Part shown: positions 16,739 to 24,761 of the stretch, piece by piece
Numbering within the stretch: the stretch's first letter is position 1
Layout: each line of letters starts with the position of its first letter
From: Arcicella sp043769985
GTDB lineage: Bacteria; Bacteroidota; Bacteroidia; Cytophagales; Spirosomataceae
Assembly (NCBI GenBank): GCA_043769985.1
Contig: JAYVIV010000061.1
Coordinates: 1 to 27,081, forward strand
Length of the DNA: 27,081 nucleotides
Direction: 5' to 3'
Program-made: the position numbers and the translations under genes
Notes under the pieces: generated by a model
Databases searched by the model: none
Told to the model about the DNA's origin: nothing
What the model saw: only the letters and a program-made list of their open reading frames with translations

Positions 16739-17572
16739 TTATTGGTAAACCCGAACGTAATCCACTTCCATCTGCACAGGGAAAATGCTTTCATCAATGC
16801 CTTTTGTGCCACCCCAGTTTCCACCAACAGCCACATTTAGCAATAGATACATCGGATTATTAAAAGGCCATTCTTTGTCAGTTTTATGCTCATTTTGAAC
16901 AGTCAAATAAAGCATACCATCCAAGAAAAAAGTCATCTTTTCCGTATTCCATTCACAACCATAAACATGAAAATCTGTGTATGGATTTTTGATATAAATT
17001 CGCTTCGTTTTTTGGGTACCTTTTATATGATTGTAGGCAGTTGTATGAACACTACCTACGACTGTATCGGGGTCATACCCAACGTGTTCCAAAATGTCAA
17101 TTTCACCGCACTGGGGCCAACCAACGATGTTTATATTTGTTCCCAACATCCATCCTGCGGGCCAAGTTCCTCTTCCTTTTGGTAGTTTTGCTCTGATGTC
17201 CACTCGCCCAAAACTCCAATCTTGTTTACCTCTTGTAACCATTCTGGTGGAGGTATATTCTTTGTTTTCACGCTTTTCCTTACGGGCAATAATAGATAAA
17301 AAGCCATTGCCTACCACGGCATTTTTAATGTCGGCTTTGGTATAAAATTGAGCTTCATTATTACCCCAGCCGTTACCTCCAACATCATAGCTCCATTTGG
17401 TAGAATCGGGTAACCCTAAATAATTAAATTCATCACTCCAAACTAACTTCAGTGAAGTAGAGGTTAATTTTTTGCTTATTAAGCGACCACGTTTATCTTT
17501 GGTTTTTGACTGAGCTTCTGATTGATAAAAGCCCCAAAGTAGGATTAACAGCAAGAGTATATATTTTTTCAT
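16739..17572 (-). CDS. GH16 family secreted endo-beta-glucanase (laminarinase-like)
   Basis: A 277-residue glycoside hydrolase family 16 enzyme. A signal peptide (residues 1-20, ending FYQSEA) sends it to the periplasm or outside. LVWSDEFNYLG and WGNNEAQFYT are the typical start. The catalytic motif is GEIDILEHVG with nucleophile Glu157, helper Asp159 and acid/base Glu162. Downstream are SVHTTAYNH, FHVYGCEWN, FFLDG and LLLNVAVGGNWGG, then VDYVRVYQ at the very end. This is the set found in laminarinases cutting beta-1,3- (or mixed beta-1,3/1,4-) glucans, and it is a single complete catalytic domain without binding modules or T9SS tail. The gene is monocistronic, beside gene remnants. Confidence 0.94.
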   Translation of the reverse strand: MKKYILLLLILLWGFYQSEAQSKTKDKRGRLISKKLTSTSLKLVWSDEFNYLGLPDSTKWSYDVGGNGWGNNEAQFYTKADIKNAVVGNGFLSIIARKEKRENKEYTSTRMVTRGKQDWSFGRVDIRAKLPKGRGTWPAGWMLGTNINIVGWPQCGEIDILEHVGYDPDTVVGSVHTTAYNHIKGTQKTKRIYIKNPYTDFHVYGCEWNTEKMTFFLDGMLYLTVQNEHKTDKEWPFNNPMYLLLNVAVGGNWGGTKGIDESIFPVQMEVDYVRVYQ

Positions 17573-17761
17573 TTGTGAGATTTGATTAATTAATACAAAC
17601 GTAATTACAATTCAATGAATCACATAAAATAAACACTGAAATTGAAAGATATTTTTTAGTTTCAACAATAGCTGCCAAATTATCTGAACTATTAACATAA
17701 ATTGCTATCAACAAAAATCTATTACTGACTTTGGGCATATCATTTACCGTATTCCAATACT

Positions 17762-17907
17762 GAACTATCTACAATTCGTCTCAAAATACAATTAGACCAC
17801 GGATTGTACTGATTTAACAGATTTTCACGGAAAAATTAAAGAAAAATCAGTGTAAATCTGTTTTATCCGTGGTCTAATTTATCTTGCGACAAATAAGTAG
17901 ATAATTC
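17762..17907. repeat. 146-bp imperfect hairpin element (CACGGAT family)
   Basis: Arms of about 65 bases start GAACTATCTAC on the left and end GTAGATAATTC on the right. The inner core ATTAGACCACGGAT (left) matches ATCCGTGGTCTAAT (right) perfectly. Within it AGATTTTCACGG resembles the larger element at 23522-23712. It abuts the truncated FGE fragment. Nothing coding is seen in the rest of 17573-17928. Confidence 0.82.
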
Positions 17908-17928
17908 CGAAATCAATTAATAATTGAA

Positions 17929-18153
17929 TATTTTGGAGAAAATAAACTCGGACTTGCAGACATGGGAGGCAATGTTTGGGAATGGCTTCAAGAATCTAAT
18001 CCCAAAAAACCAACCGAAAAACTACAAGCAGGAGGTTCGTATCTTTGCGACCCTTCTGTTTGTCATGGTTTCAAAATAGGAAATACCTCTTCCACAAGCC
18101 CGGAAACAGGATTAATGCACCTTGGATTTAGGTGTGTGAAAGATGCGAAATAA
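17929..18153 (+). pseudogene. 5'-truncated formylglycine-generating enzyme (FGE/SUMF1) fragment
   Basis: Reads YFGENKLGLADMGGNVWEWL, then GGSYLCDPSVCHGF, SSTSPETGLMHLGFRCV and a TAA. This is the C-terminal third of the FGE-sulfatase/SUMF1 domain, with the paired Cys of the YLCxxxxC motif kept. The frame is open only to a stop at 17902-17904 and has no ATG before the internal DMGGN Met, so the N-terminal two thirds are missing. The break lies right next to the hairpin element. FGE activates sulfatases by oxidising a Cys to formylglycine; this remnant cannot do so. No sulfatase gene is present nearby. Confidence 0.8.
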
Positions 18154-18240
18154 AAAGGTTATTCTTTCTATCTTACTTGAACATTGAAAATTATACAAAT
18201 ATTAATTCTCAATATCCAATTCACACAAATATAATCACTT

Positions 18241-18396
18241 CTATTTTTTCAAAGTATCTCCACCCCAAGCTCGTTCCACCGATTTTTTCTTGTTCCATGG
18301 TGCTGTGGTATTCATCCCCATATTAATTGCCAAAGCAGCCATTGCCAATGTAAAAATCACAAGAACCCACCTAAATATTTTTTGATTTCTGTTCAT
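18241..18396 (-). CDS. small single-membrane-segment protein
   Basis: A 51-residue protein: MNRNQKIFRW, a hydrophobic stretch VLVIFTLAMAALAINMG (about 11-27) and a polar tail with MNTTAPWNKKKSVERAW and GGDTLKK. The positive N-terminus suggests an inner-membrane protein with its tail in the periplasm. The ATG at 18396-18394 follows an AT-rich leader. I do not recognise a named family. It is short enough to escape most gene finders, but the composition and TM pattern look genuine. Confidence 0.62.
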   Translation of the reverse strand: MNRNQKIFRWVLVIFTLAMAALAINMGMNTTAPWNKKKSVERAWGGDTLKK

Positions 18397-18572
18397 ATTA
18401 AATCTTACCAATCATCCGTTATTGGTATCGGGTATAAAGAATTTACGATAAAATTAGTGAATTAACCCTAATGATTAATGTTTATAAAGATAATCTGATT
18501 ATTTTGCAACGGTAATAAAATCACCACTAAAACAATCTTATTGAGCATTCTGAAGATGCACACATAACAGCC

Positions 18573-19358
18573 ATGAAAAAACAATTAAAATATTTTTCTG
18601 TCATTATTCCTGCCACCCTTATCCTAAGTTGTTCAGATACTGGCAAAAAGTACCAAGAAGTTGAAGAACAAAAAAACTGTTCTATGATTTTTATTGATAA
18701 ATCTGTAAGCGTTAATGTCAATAAAAAGTTTGTTAATGAGAAATATACTAAGATTATTAACCAGATAATTGATGAAAATGTTAAAGCTAAAGGGGATAAA
18801 TTAGAAGTATATTTTGTGCACGAAAACACAGGTAAGGGCAAAGCCGCTGATATGGTTTGTCGTACCGAGAAAGGAGAATTGACTGGTGCAAGTTCAACTG
18901 ATTCTGAGGCAATTTCAACGGAATATTCAATGTCCTTGGATAAAGAAAAAAGCATATTTAAAAAGATTGTCTTTGCCCAATTAGCTTCACAAAATACGTC
19001 TTCAAGCAAAGATAATACAGACCTTTGGGCGGCTTTACCTTTGATTGATAAGGCAGTATTAAAAGGATTTAACGTGAAAGTGTATTTTCTTTCTGATATG
19101 GTAGAAAGTATGACCGCTAAAAATCGAAGAGATTTTCATTCAAATCCTCCAGTTGACGATGCGGCGGCGGTGGGTTGGGCAAGAGAGGATGTAATTGCCA
19201 TGAAAACTAATCTTACCAACATTGGATTAGCTCAGATTTTTATTGCAAAACCCTTTGAACCCACCGCTTCACGAAAGAAAAATAACCCTGCCATTTCAGC
19301 TTATTGGCAACGACTTTTCATGGAACTGGGGGTATCTGCCGAAGTCGTAGAACTTTAA
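18573..19358 (+). CDS. VWA-like lipoprotein
   Basis: A 261-residue lipoprotein: signal MKKQLKYFSVIIPATLILSC with Cys20 as the lipidation site. From about residue 45 the pattern is von Willebrand A-like: CSMIFIDKSVSVN gives the MIDAS DxSxS motif, a central stretch with KVYFLSDMVES supplies the usual strand and acidic residue, and the ending LFMELGVSAEVVEL is typical of the last strand and helix. VWA-type domains bind metal-dependent ligands. It is exported and probably sits in the outer or inner membrane leaflet. No chaperone ATPase is next to it, so it is unlike the MoxR-VWA operons. A purine/pyrimidine hairpin follows. Confidence 0.72.
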   Translation: MKKQLKYFSVIIPATLILSCSDTGKKYQEVEEQKNCSMIFIDKSVSVNVNKKFVNEKYTKIINQIIDENVKAKGDKLEVYFVHENTGKGKAADMVCRTEKGELTGASSTDSEAISTEYSMSLDKEKSIFKKIVFAQLASQNTSSSKDNTDLWAALPLIDKAVLKGFNVKVYFLSDMVESMTAKNRRDFHSNPPVDDAAAVGWAREDVIAMKTNLTNIGLAQIFIAKPFEPTASRKKNNPAISAYWQRLFMELGVSAEVVEL

Positions 19359-19362
19359 TTTT

Positions 19363-19438
19363 GAGGAGAACGAAGGAAGAAAAAAAAGTATAAAGTTTAC
19401 AGTTCCTCCTTTTCCTTCCTTCCTCCTATATATTCCTC
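19363..19438 (+). terminator. purine/pyrimidine hairpin after the VWA-like gene
   Basis: GAGGAGAACGAAGGAAGAAA pairs imperfectly with TTTTCCTTCCTTCCTCC and the later TTCCTC. The stem is long and purine-pyrimidine asymmetric; there is no clean U-tract, so its terminator role is tentative. Confidence 0.38.
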
Positions 19439-19446
19439 ATTACCTT

Positions 19447-19896
19447 ATGCTAACTATCAGAATTCCAGATACTTCCGAAGAATGGAAACAATATTATGAC
19501 CTCCGTTTTAAGGTCCTTCGTGAACCTTGGGGGCAATTGAAAGGCAGCGAAGTTTTAACGGATGAAGACCAAGCCGACCATGCGATGGTCATGGATTCTG
19601 AAACTGGAAAAGTCGTTGGGGTTGCCCGAATGCAAATCAATTCGCCGATGCAAGGGCAGGTACGTTGTGTGGCTGTTTTACCACAACTTCAAGGCAAAGG
19701 AGTTGGGAAATTATTGATGAATTATTTAGAGAAGATAGCTCAAGAAAAGGGCTTTCAAGAAATCGTTCTTGATGCCCGTGAAAATGCCGTAAAATTCTAT
19801 TTATCAATTGGGTATGAAAACATTGGAGAATCATATTTACTTTTTGGGATGATTCCACATTTTAAAATGCGAAAATGTTTTACCGTTGCACCTTAA
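19447..19896 (+). CDS. GNAT family N-acetyltransferase
   Basis: A 149-residue GNAT. The acetyl-CoA-binding motif A is VRCVAVLPQLQGKGVGKLLM (about residues 75-94), and ARENAVKFYLSIGYENIGE is the motif B region. The N-terminal EWKQYYDLRFKVLREPWGQ resembles the ElaA/YitI-type GNAT group. Substrate unknown. The stop codon (19894-19896) overlaps the 3' end of the convergent lipoprotein gene by 17 bases. Confidence 0.88.
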   Translation: MLTIRIPDTSEEWKQYYDLRFKVLREPWGQLKGSEVLTDEDQADHAMVMDSETGKVVGVARMQINSPMQGQVRCVAVLPQLQGKGVGKLLMNYLEKIAQEKGFQEIVLDARENAVKFYLSIGYENIGESYLLFGMIPHFKMRKCFTVAP

Positions 19897-20851
19897 CATC
19901 AAAATTCACCACTCCAGAAGATAAAACTTGCCCCGTTGGCGTGATTGTATTACCAAAAGTATTTATTTTAATAACTCCTTTCCTAACAACTGATTTCCCG
20001 TTTCGGGTTGTTCTCGTATGCTGGAACATGTAGATTTTTCCTGCTTCAATAACCAAATCTTGGGTTGTACTTGGAATTGCTAAACCTTTTAGAAATAAGT
20101 CATTGACCGTACCAAATTCAATCGGCACATTGATGGGTGCAAAGAAAGTAGGTGTTCCACCTGATGCCGCCACATTCGTGCAAATCTTATCGCTGACCTT
20201 GGACGGCAAACCCAAAGCACCCCTACGAGGATTGGACAAAAATGTTGGTTTTGTGGACGGAGAACCAATGGTTGCGTAAGTAATATCAACAAGATTGATG
20301 TTAGAATCCAAATCACAGACACCATAAACGTCACCCGATGCAGAAGAAAATCTTGAATTGAAAATACTACCTTGAACGCCCAAATTCACACCCGACCAAG
20401 AATTGATTTGTTCAGAAGCAGTAGGCAAAACCCTAACATTTTTCCGAGATATTTTCCCTTTATTATCAGTAATATCTATGTAAAAATTACGAAATACGTT
20501 TGCCCCAACTGCGGGTAAACTTACTTCTAAACTCCTTGTTTGCTCATCAACGTCTTTCAGTTTAATGTTATCTAACAGTAATATACCCTGCGTTTCATTA
20601 CTTTCAGTGATGTAAACCGCCATTTTTACTGGTTTATTTCCATTAGAACTTTTCTTTATGTTGTAAGAAATTGCGATTACATCATTATTTGATAGCGTAA
20701 TGTCTGGGGTTACCTCCAGTCGGTTATCCGTAAATTTAATTACCAAAACATCATCAGATTTTTTGATTTGTTGTGAACCTGGTTCTGGCCTTGGACCTTC
20801 ACAGGAAAAGAAAACTATGCTTATTATGGTAAGGAAAAAAGAGTTTTTCAT
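19880..20851 (-). CDS. lipoprotein of unknown function
   Basis: A 323-residue protein beginning MKNSFFLTIISIVFFSCEGP, a lipoprotein signal with Cys17. A longer reading from 20938 adds 29 residues before the signal, so the ATG at 20851-20849 is the likely start. The body is polar and beta-rich with no motif I recognise; the end is FDVKVQR. It is divergent from the CotH-like gene and convergent with the GNAT, overlapping it by 17 bases at the 3' ends. Confidence 0.7.
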   Translation of the reverse strand: MKNSFFLTIISIVFFSCEGPRPEPGSQQIKKSDDVLVIKFTDNRLEVTPDITLSNNDVIAISYNIKKSSNGNKPVKMAVYITESNETQGILLLDNIKLKDVDEQTRSLEVSLPAVGANVFRNFYIDITDNKGKISRKNVRVLPTASEQINSWSGVNLGVQGSIFNSRFSSASGDVYGVCDLDSNINLVDITYATIGSPSTKPTFLSNPRRGALGLPSKVSDKICTNVAASGGTPTFFAPINVPIEFGTVNDLFLKGLAIPSTTQDLVIEAGKIYMFQHTRTTRNGKSVVRKGVIKINTFGNTITPTGQVLSSGVVNFDVKVQR

Positions 20852-20951
20852 GATTGGTGAGGCATTTAAGACCCCAAAGTTTTTTGTTGGGTTAAAAATA
20901 GTGATTATATTAGTCTTAGGCAAGAAGTATAAAGTCAAACCATCTCAAAAG

Positions 20952-20983
20952 TTTGTGATTGTCAAAAAATCTATTTATTTTTA
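20952..20983 (+). promoter_or_regulatory. candidate promoter of the cotH-like gene
   Basis: TTTG (20952-20955), 20 bases, then TATTTTTA (20976-20983), a partial match to TAnnTTTG. It precedes the CotH start by about 40 bases. Confidence 0.4.
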
Positions 20984-21022
20984 ATTGCTTAATTAATTGA
21001 AAAACCTCAAATTAAAAATATT

Positions 21023-22363
21023 ATGAAACGTATCTTCTTCCTAAATTTTATCCTCCTTTTTGCCTTAATCACCTGTAATAATGTTGAAAATGATCAACGT
21101 AAAATCACCACTCAACGAAACAAAGCCGTTCCACTTTTTTCTATCCAATCCAATAAAAAAATCGTGGATAATCCAAAGACTGAAGCAGTTCTGAAAATTG
21201 AACGGAACGATAGCCTTTTGCTTGAAACCAATATCGGAATTGAGATTCGAGGGGCCGTTTCCCAATTTGAAGACAAGAAATCTTATGGTTTTGAAATTCG
21301 TGATAAGTCTGATTCTCTCTCCAATAAATCTCTATTAGACCTACCCAAAAATGACGATTGGATTTTGCATGGGCCGATGTCAGATAAGTCTTTAATTAGA
21401 AACGTTTTGACTTATACTTTATCCAATCAAATGGGAAAATACGCTTCCAGATGCCAATTTGTTGAATTGGAGATTAATGGAAATTATAAAGGATTGTACG
21501 TTTTAATGGAAAAAATTAAGCAAGATAAAGGAAGAATTTCCATTAAAAAGTTGGATAAAGAAGATACCGCTCCTGAGAAAATATCGGGTGGATATATTCT
21601 CAAAATTGACAAAACAGCTGGGAAGGATAGCGACTGGAATAATTACACCGATCAAAATTCTTTCAATTCAAAGTACGATTCAAAAGGAATATTATCCAAT
21701 AAATCCAAGATTCATTATCTCTACGAATACCCAAAAGCTAAAAATATTACGCCCGAACAGAAAATATATATCCATCAATACGTAGATAATTTTGAGAAAG
21801 AAATTGCTTCAAATTCATCAGAAAATTATCAGAAATTAATGGACATTGATAGTTTCGTGGACTATTTTATTCTGACGGAATTTATCCAAAATAATGATGG
21901 GTATCGTATCAGTAATTTCCTGCAAAAAGACCGTGATAAAAAATTAGCAATGGGTCCAATTTGGGATTGTGACTTGGCGTATGGACCAGAATACACCTTT
22001 TGTGGAGGCATGGAAAAAGATAATTGGGTATTTCGCTACAATCAATTCTGTGGTTCAGACCCATGGTTGGTTCCTTTTTGGTGGGAAAAATTGATGAAAG
22101 ATAATGATTTTAAAAATAAAGTCAATTCAAGATGGAAATCTCTGAGAAATAGTACTTTATCAGAAGAGAATGTCACGAAAACCATTGATAGTTTAACCCA
22201 ATATCTTCATAAAAATAACTTAGTGGATAGAAATTATGAACGTTGGGGAGAGAAGAAAAAGGAGACGAATTACAAAGAAAGACATCTACAACAGATTGAA
22301 CATATTAAGTCGTGGACGAAGCAACACAGTGCTTGGATTGACAGGGAGATTGGGAAGATTTAG
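21023..22363 (+). CDS. CotH kinase-like lipoprotein
   Basis: A 446-residue exported protein of the CotH kinase family (PF08757). The signal (MKRIFFLNFILLFALITC) suggests a lipoprotein with Cys18, though Thr at -1 is a weak lipobox. CotH-specific motifs in order: GIEIRGAVSQFEDKKSYGFE (about 71-90), KNDDWILHGPMSDKSLIRNV, NGNYKGLYVLMEKIK (about 150-165), and the C-terminal MGPIWDCDLAYGP motif with the metal-binding/catalytic Asp residues. CotH proteins are atypical kinases that phosphorylate secreted proteins, first known from Bacillus spore coats; bacterial relatives outside spore formers have no established role. The gene is single, with a 34-bp palindrome at its end shared with proB. Confidence 0.86.
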   Translation: MKRIFFLNFILLFALITCNNVENDQRKITTQRNKAVPLFSIQSNKKIVDNPKTEAVLKIERNDSLLLETNIGIEIRGAVSQFEDKKSYGFEIRDKSDSLSNKSLLDLPKNDDWILHGPMSDKSLIRNVLTYTLSNQMGKYASRCQFVELEINGNYKGLYVLMEKIKQDKGRISIKKLDKEDTAPEKISGGYILKIDKTAGKDSDWNNYTDQNSFNSKYDSKGILSNKSKIHYLYEYPKAKNITPEQKIYIHQYVDNFEKEIASNSSENYQKLMDIDSFVDYFILTEFIQNNDGYRISNFLQKDRDKKLAMGPIWDCDLAYGPEYTFCGGMEKDNWVFRYNQFCGSDPWLVPFWWEKLMKDNDFKNKVNSRWKSLRNSTLSEENVTKTIDSLTQYLHKNNLVDRNYERWGEKKKETNYKERHLQQIEHIKSWTKQHSAWIDREIGKI

Positions 22364-22390
22364 TTAGAAATCATGATTTCTAACTAAATC
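22357..22390. terminator. 34-bp perfect palindrome between convergent cotH-like and proB genes
   Basis: GATTTAGTTAGAAATCA followed immediately by its reverse complement, no mismatch. It contains the TAG of the CotH gene and reaches the last base of the proB stop codon. It is a symmetric stem usable by both strands, but there is no U-tract, so it may be a bidirectional terminator or a protein-binding site. Confidence 0.6.
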
Positions 22391-23424
22391 TACAAAACGA
22401 CAATCTCATCCGCATTCGCAACCTCAAAGTTCTGAGTCTTTAAATTCTCAGAAATCACTTCCGAATTCACTCTGGCACGAGCAATGGCAATGACGTTTTT
22501 CTTTTCATCTAAAATCTCAAAAACTTCTCCTTTTTCAAAATTGCCAATTACTTTTTTAATACCAACTGCCAAAAGACTTTTACGGTTTTCCAGAGCTTTA
22601 ACTGCCCCCAAATCCACTTGAACTTTTCCAGCAATTAAACTCCCCGAAGCTAACCATTTTTGTCTTGCATTCAAAGCCACTTCTTGCGGAGAAAATACTG
22701 TACCATTCTGATTATCAATGGCTTTTAATATTCCATCTTCGGTTTTCATGCCAAAAATAACCACTCTCGTCCCCATGCGTGTTGCCAGTTGCGTATAAGT
22801 TAATTTGGAAATCATGCCACCTAAACCCAAAGAAGATTTATCATCATTTGCCAACCCCAAAACGGCAGAATCCACCTTTGCAATGTAAGGAATAATGTTT
22901 TTATCCGCATCCAAAAGCCCACCAACGGAAGTACACAAAAGCAAAGTTTTAGCTCCAAATCCAGTAGCAATCAACGTAGCAAGTTCATCATTATCCGAAA
23001 ATTTTAATTCTAAATTACTGACAACATCGTTCTCATTGGCAATGGGAATTACGTCATTTTTCCATAGTTCCTGATACGTTTCTTTTAATTGTAAAAACTG
23101 ATTTCGATTGGCAAAATGCTGTCTTTCGCAGAGGCTTTGAGCCACCGTGATTCCGTATTTCGAGAAATATTGGGTATATTTTGCCAGTAAAAGAGGGTTA
23201 CCAATGGCAGCAGCAGCTTTTCGTTCGGAGAGCGTTCCTTTATAATTTTTGATAAATCCACGACCAGCCCCAACCGCCCCCGAAGAAACCATAACTATTT
23301 GATAATCAGCATGAAGAATGGATATTTGGCGAGCAATTTCTTGCAAAATCTCCTCATTTAATTCGCCAGTTTTATGCGTAATTGAAGCCGTTCCGAATTT
23401 TATTACAATGATTGGTTTAGACAT
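22390..23424 (-). CDS. proB: glutamate 5-kinase
   Basis: A 344-residue ProB, the first enzyme of proline synthesis: phosphorylates glutamate at the gamma carboxyl using ATP. The amino-acid kinase domain starts IIVIKFGTASITHKTGELNE, with MVSSGAVGAGRGF, PIANENDVVS and SDNDELATLIATGFGAKTLLL, GLGGMISKLTYTQLA for nucleotide binding. Residues about 250-335 are a C-terminal PUA domain (LLAVGIKKVIGNFEKGEVFE). The length is normal for the PUA-containing form. proA, usually the next gene, is absent from this window, so the pathway genes are scattered. The gene ends on the palindrome. Confidence 0.94.
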   Translation of the reverse strand: MSKPIIVIKFGTASITHKTGELNEEILQEIARQISILHADYQIVMVSSGAVGAGRGFIKNYKGTLSERKAAAAIGNPLLLAKYTQYFSKYGITVAQSLCERQHFANRNQFLQLKETYQELWKNDVIPIANENDVVSNLELKFSDNDELATLIATGFGAKTLLLCTSVGGLLDADKNIIPYIAKVDSAVLGLANDDKSSLGLGGMISKLTYTQLATRMGTRVVIFGMKTEDGILKAIDNQNGTVFSPQEVALNARQKWLASGSLIAGKVQVDLGAVKALENRKSLLAVGIKKVIGNFEKGEVFEILDEKKNVIAIARARVNSEVISENLKTQNFEVANADEIVVL

Positions 23425-23521
23425 TTATTTCAAGGAGTAAGTGAAGGAGATAACGATTATATTTTTTACCAACCACAAAATTACAAACAATCCAATCCTC
23501 GTCCAAAACGTGCGAGTCGAG

Positions 23522-23712
23522 ATTGCACACGGATTACACGGATGCTACGCAGCACGGATTTTCACGGATTTTTTAAAATATGATTTTTTATTTTTTGTGT
23601 GTAATTCAGTTTATTATTGATAGAAAATTTCATAAGATTTTTACGAGTTTTACAATCTAAAAAAATCTGTGAAAATCCGTGCTGCGTAGCATCTGTGTCA
23701 TCCGTGTGCAAT
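23522..23712. repeat. 191-bp inverted repeat element (CACGGAT family) at the 3' end of aat
   Basis: Left arm 23522-23573: ATTGCACACGGATTACACGG then ATGCTACGCAGCACGGATTTTCACGGATTTT. Right arm 23661-23712 is its near-perfect inverse, with only three or so mismatches in 52 bases. The arms are internally repetitive (CACGGAT four times). The loop (about 87 bases) is AT-rich. The right arm runs into the coding end of aat. Confidence 0.9.
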
Positions 23713-24342
23713 ATCTTCGTCCAAAGCTGCATCCGTGAAGAAGCAGGTTTTTTCTAAGGATATTTTTAGGGCTTTTACGTATTCTCCTCTTGGAATTTCA
23801 ATTGCTCCGAAACGCTTTACATTGTCATTAATAAACTGAGTATCAAGCAGTTCATAGCCTTGATAATTTAATATCTTCATCAAATAATGAAACGCAACTT
23901 TTGAGGCATCCGGCACTTTATAGAACATAGATTCCCCAAAAAATGCTCCCCCAATTGATACGCCATAAAGTCCACCCACTAACTTATTATCCAGATATGT
24001 TTCAACCGAATGTGCCAAGCCAGACCTGTTTAATTCACAGTATGCTTCAATAATCTCCTCGGAAATCCACGTTTCAGAATCACCTTTTCGGGCGGAGGCA
24101 CAATTTCTCATGACAGCCTCGAAATTAGTATTTACGCTAACTTCAAAAGTTTTTTTATTGATAAGTGGACGAAGTGATTTTGGCGTTTTGTATGTCTCAA
24201 TCGGAATAACAGCACGAGGGTCAGGCGAGTACCAATAAAGTGTTCCGTCCGTATCTGCCATCGGGAAAATACCGTTCATATATCCATAAACAAGATCATT
24301 AGCAGTGAGTTTATTGGTATTTACTTTTGGAGAGACAGACAT
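23698..24342 (-). CDS. aat: leucyl/phenylalanyl-tRNA-protein transferase
   Basis: A 214-residue L/F-transferase: moves Leu or Phe from tRNA to the N-terminal Lys or Arg of proteins, marking them for ClpSAP degradation. The family motifs are all visible: VYGYMNGIFPMA near residue 20, YWYSPDPRAVIP, SETWISEEIIEAY, GLAHSVETYLDNKLVGGLYG, FGESMF (about 140) and LLDTQF ... FGAIEIPR. The last residues, DIAHG plus stop, are encoded by the right arm of the inverted repeat element. The true ancestral C-terminus may therefore have been altered, though all catalytic motifs are upstream. Confidence 0.94.
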   Translation of the reverse strand: MSVSPKVNTNKLTANDLVYGYMNGIFPMADTDGTLYWYSPDPRAVIPIETYKTPKSLRPLINKKTFEVSVNTNFEAVMRNCASARKGDSETWISEEIIEAYCELNRSGLAHSVETYLDNKLVGGLYGVSIGGAFFGESMFYKVPDASKVAFHYLMKILNYQGYELLDTQFINDNVKRFGAIEIPRGEYVKALKISLEKTCFFTDAALDEDIAHG

Positions 24343-24590
24343 TTGTTTTATGGTTCCTAAGTCGAAATTTGCATAACGACATCCGACTTTTTGAAGTTTA
24401 AAGTTTATTCAAAATAACAACCAATTTTAAGAAAAAAAATGTTAAATTCCAAATTATATTGTAGATAAAATTAGTTAAATTATTGATTATTAGCAGGTTA
24501 AGTTTATACATTTTGTTAAAGTAAAATTTTTTAAATGCTAATTAAAAGCTCATAACTCAAACCTGATAACCCAAAAAAACAAAAAAAACA
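24343..24590. other. AT-rich gap upstream of the aat gene
   Basis: Between the aat start and the proposed promoter of the GNAT gene. Highly AT-rich; no ORF, no recognisable RNA and only poly-A runs and a TAACTCAAACCTGATAACCC stretch near 24552. Confidence 0.4.
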
Positions 24591-24622
24591 TTGCAACTCT
24601 CATTTTGTTTTATTAAACTTTG
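24591..24622 (+). promoter_or_regulatory. candidate promoter of the arginine-type GNAT gene
   Basis: TTG (24591-24593), 20 bases, then TAAACTTTG (24614-24622), near the TAnnTTTG consensus with one extra base. Transcription from about 24630 would leave a 280-base leader before the GTG at 24908. Confidence 0.4.
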
Positions 24623-24709
24623 CAAGATTATTCGATTTCAAAGTTTTCAAGGTCGAAAAATCTATTACAGAAAATGCAATACGAAGTAAAATTTATAGCT
24701 TATTCATAT

Positions 24710-24761
24710 CTTCCGACACCTATTTTTAGGTGTACATTCTTCCGCAGGGTCTGATACCCTG
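24710..24761 (+). promoter_or_regulatory. structured leader: two tandem CTTCCG-hairpin modules
   Basis: CTTCCG (24710-24715) is followed by hairpin ACACCTA-TTTT-TAGGTGT (24716-24733). After five bases, CTTCCG recurs (24739-24744), followed by CAGGGT-CTGAT-ACCCTG (24745-24761). A later GCGG (24782-24785) could pair with CCGC at 24742-24745. It resembles no riboswitch class I know. Confidence 0.5.

Noticed and set aside
18527..19009. 160-residue open frame on the minus strand
   Set aside because: It is antisense to the VWA-like lipoprotein, whose signal peptide and DxSxS motif make the plus-strand reading convincing.
19637..20334. Minus-strand frames inside the GNAT and the lipoprotein gene
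   Set aside because: They lack any family feature and lie out of frame with clearly coding sequence.
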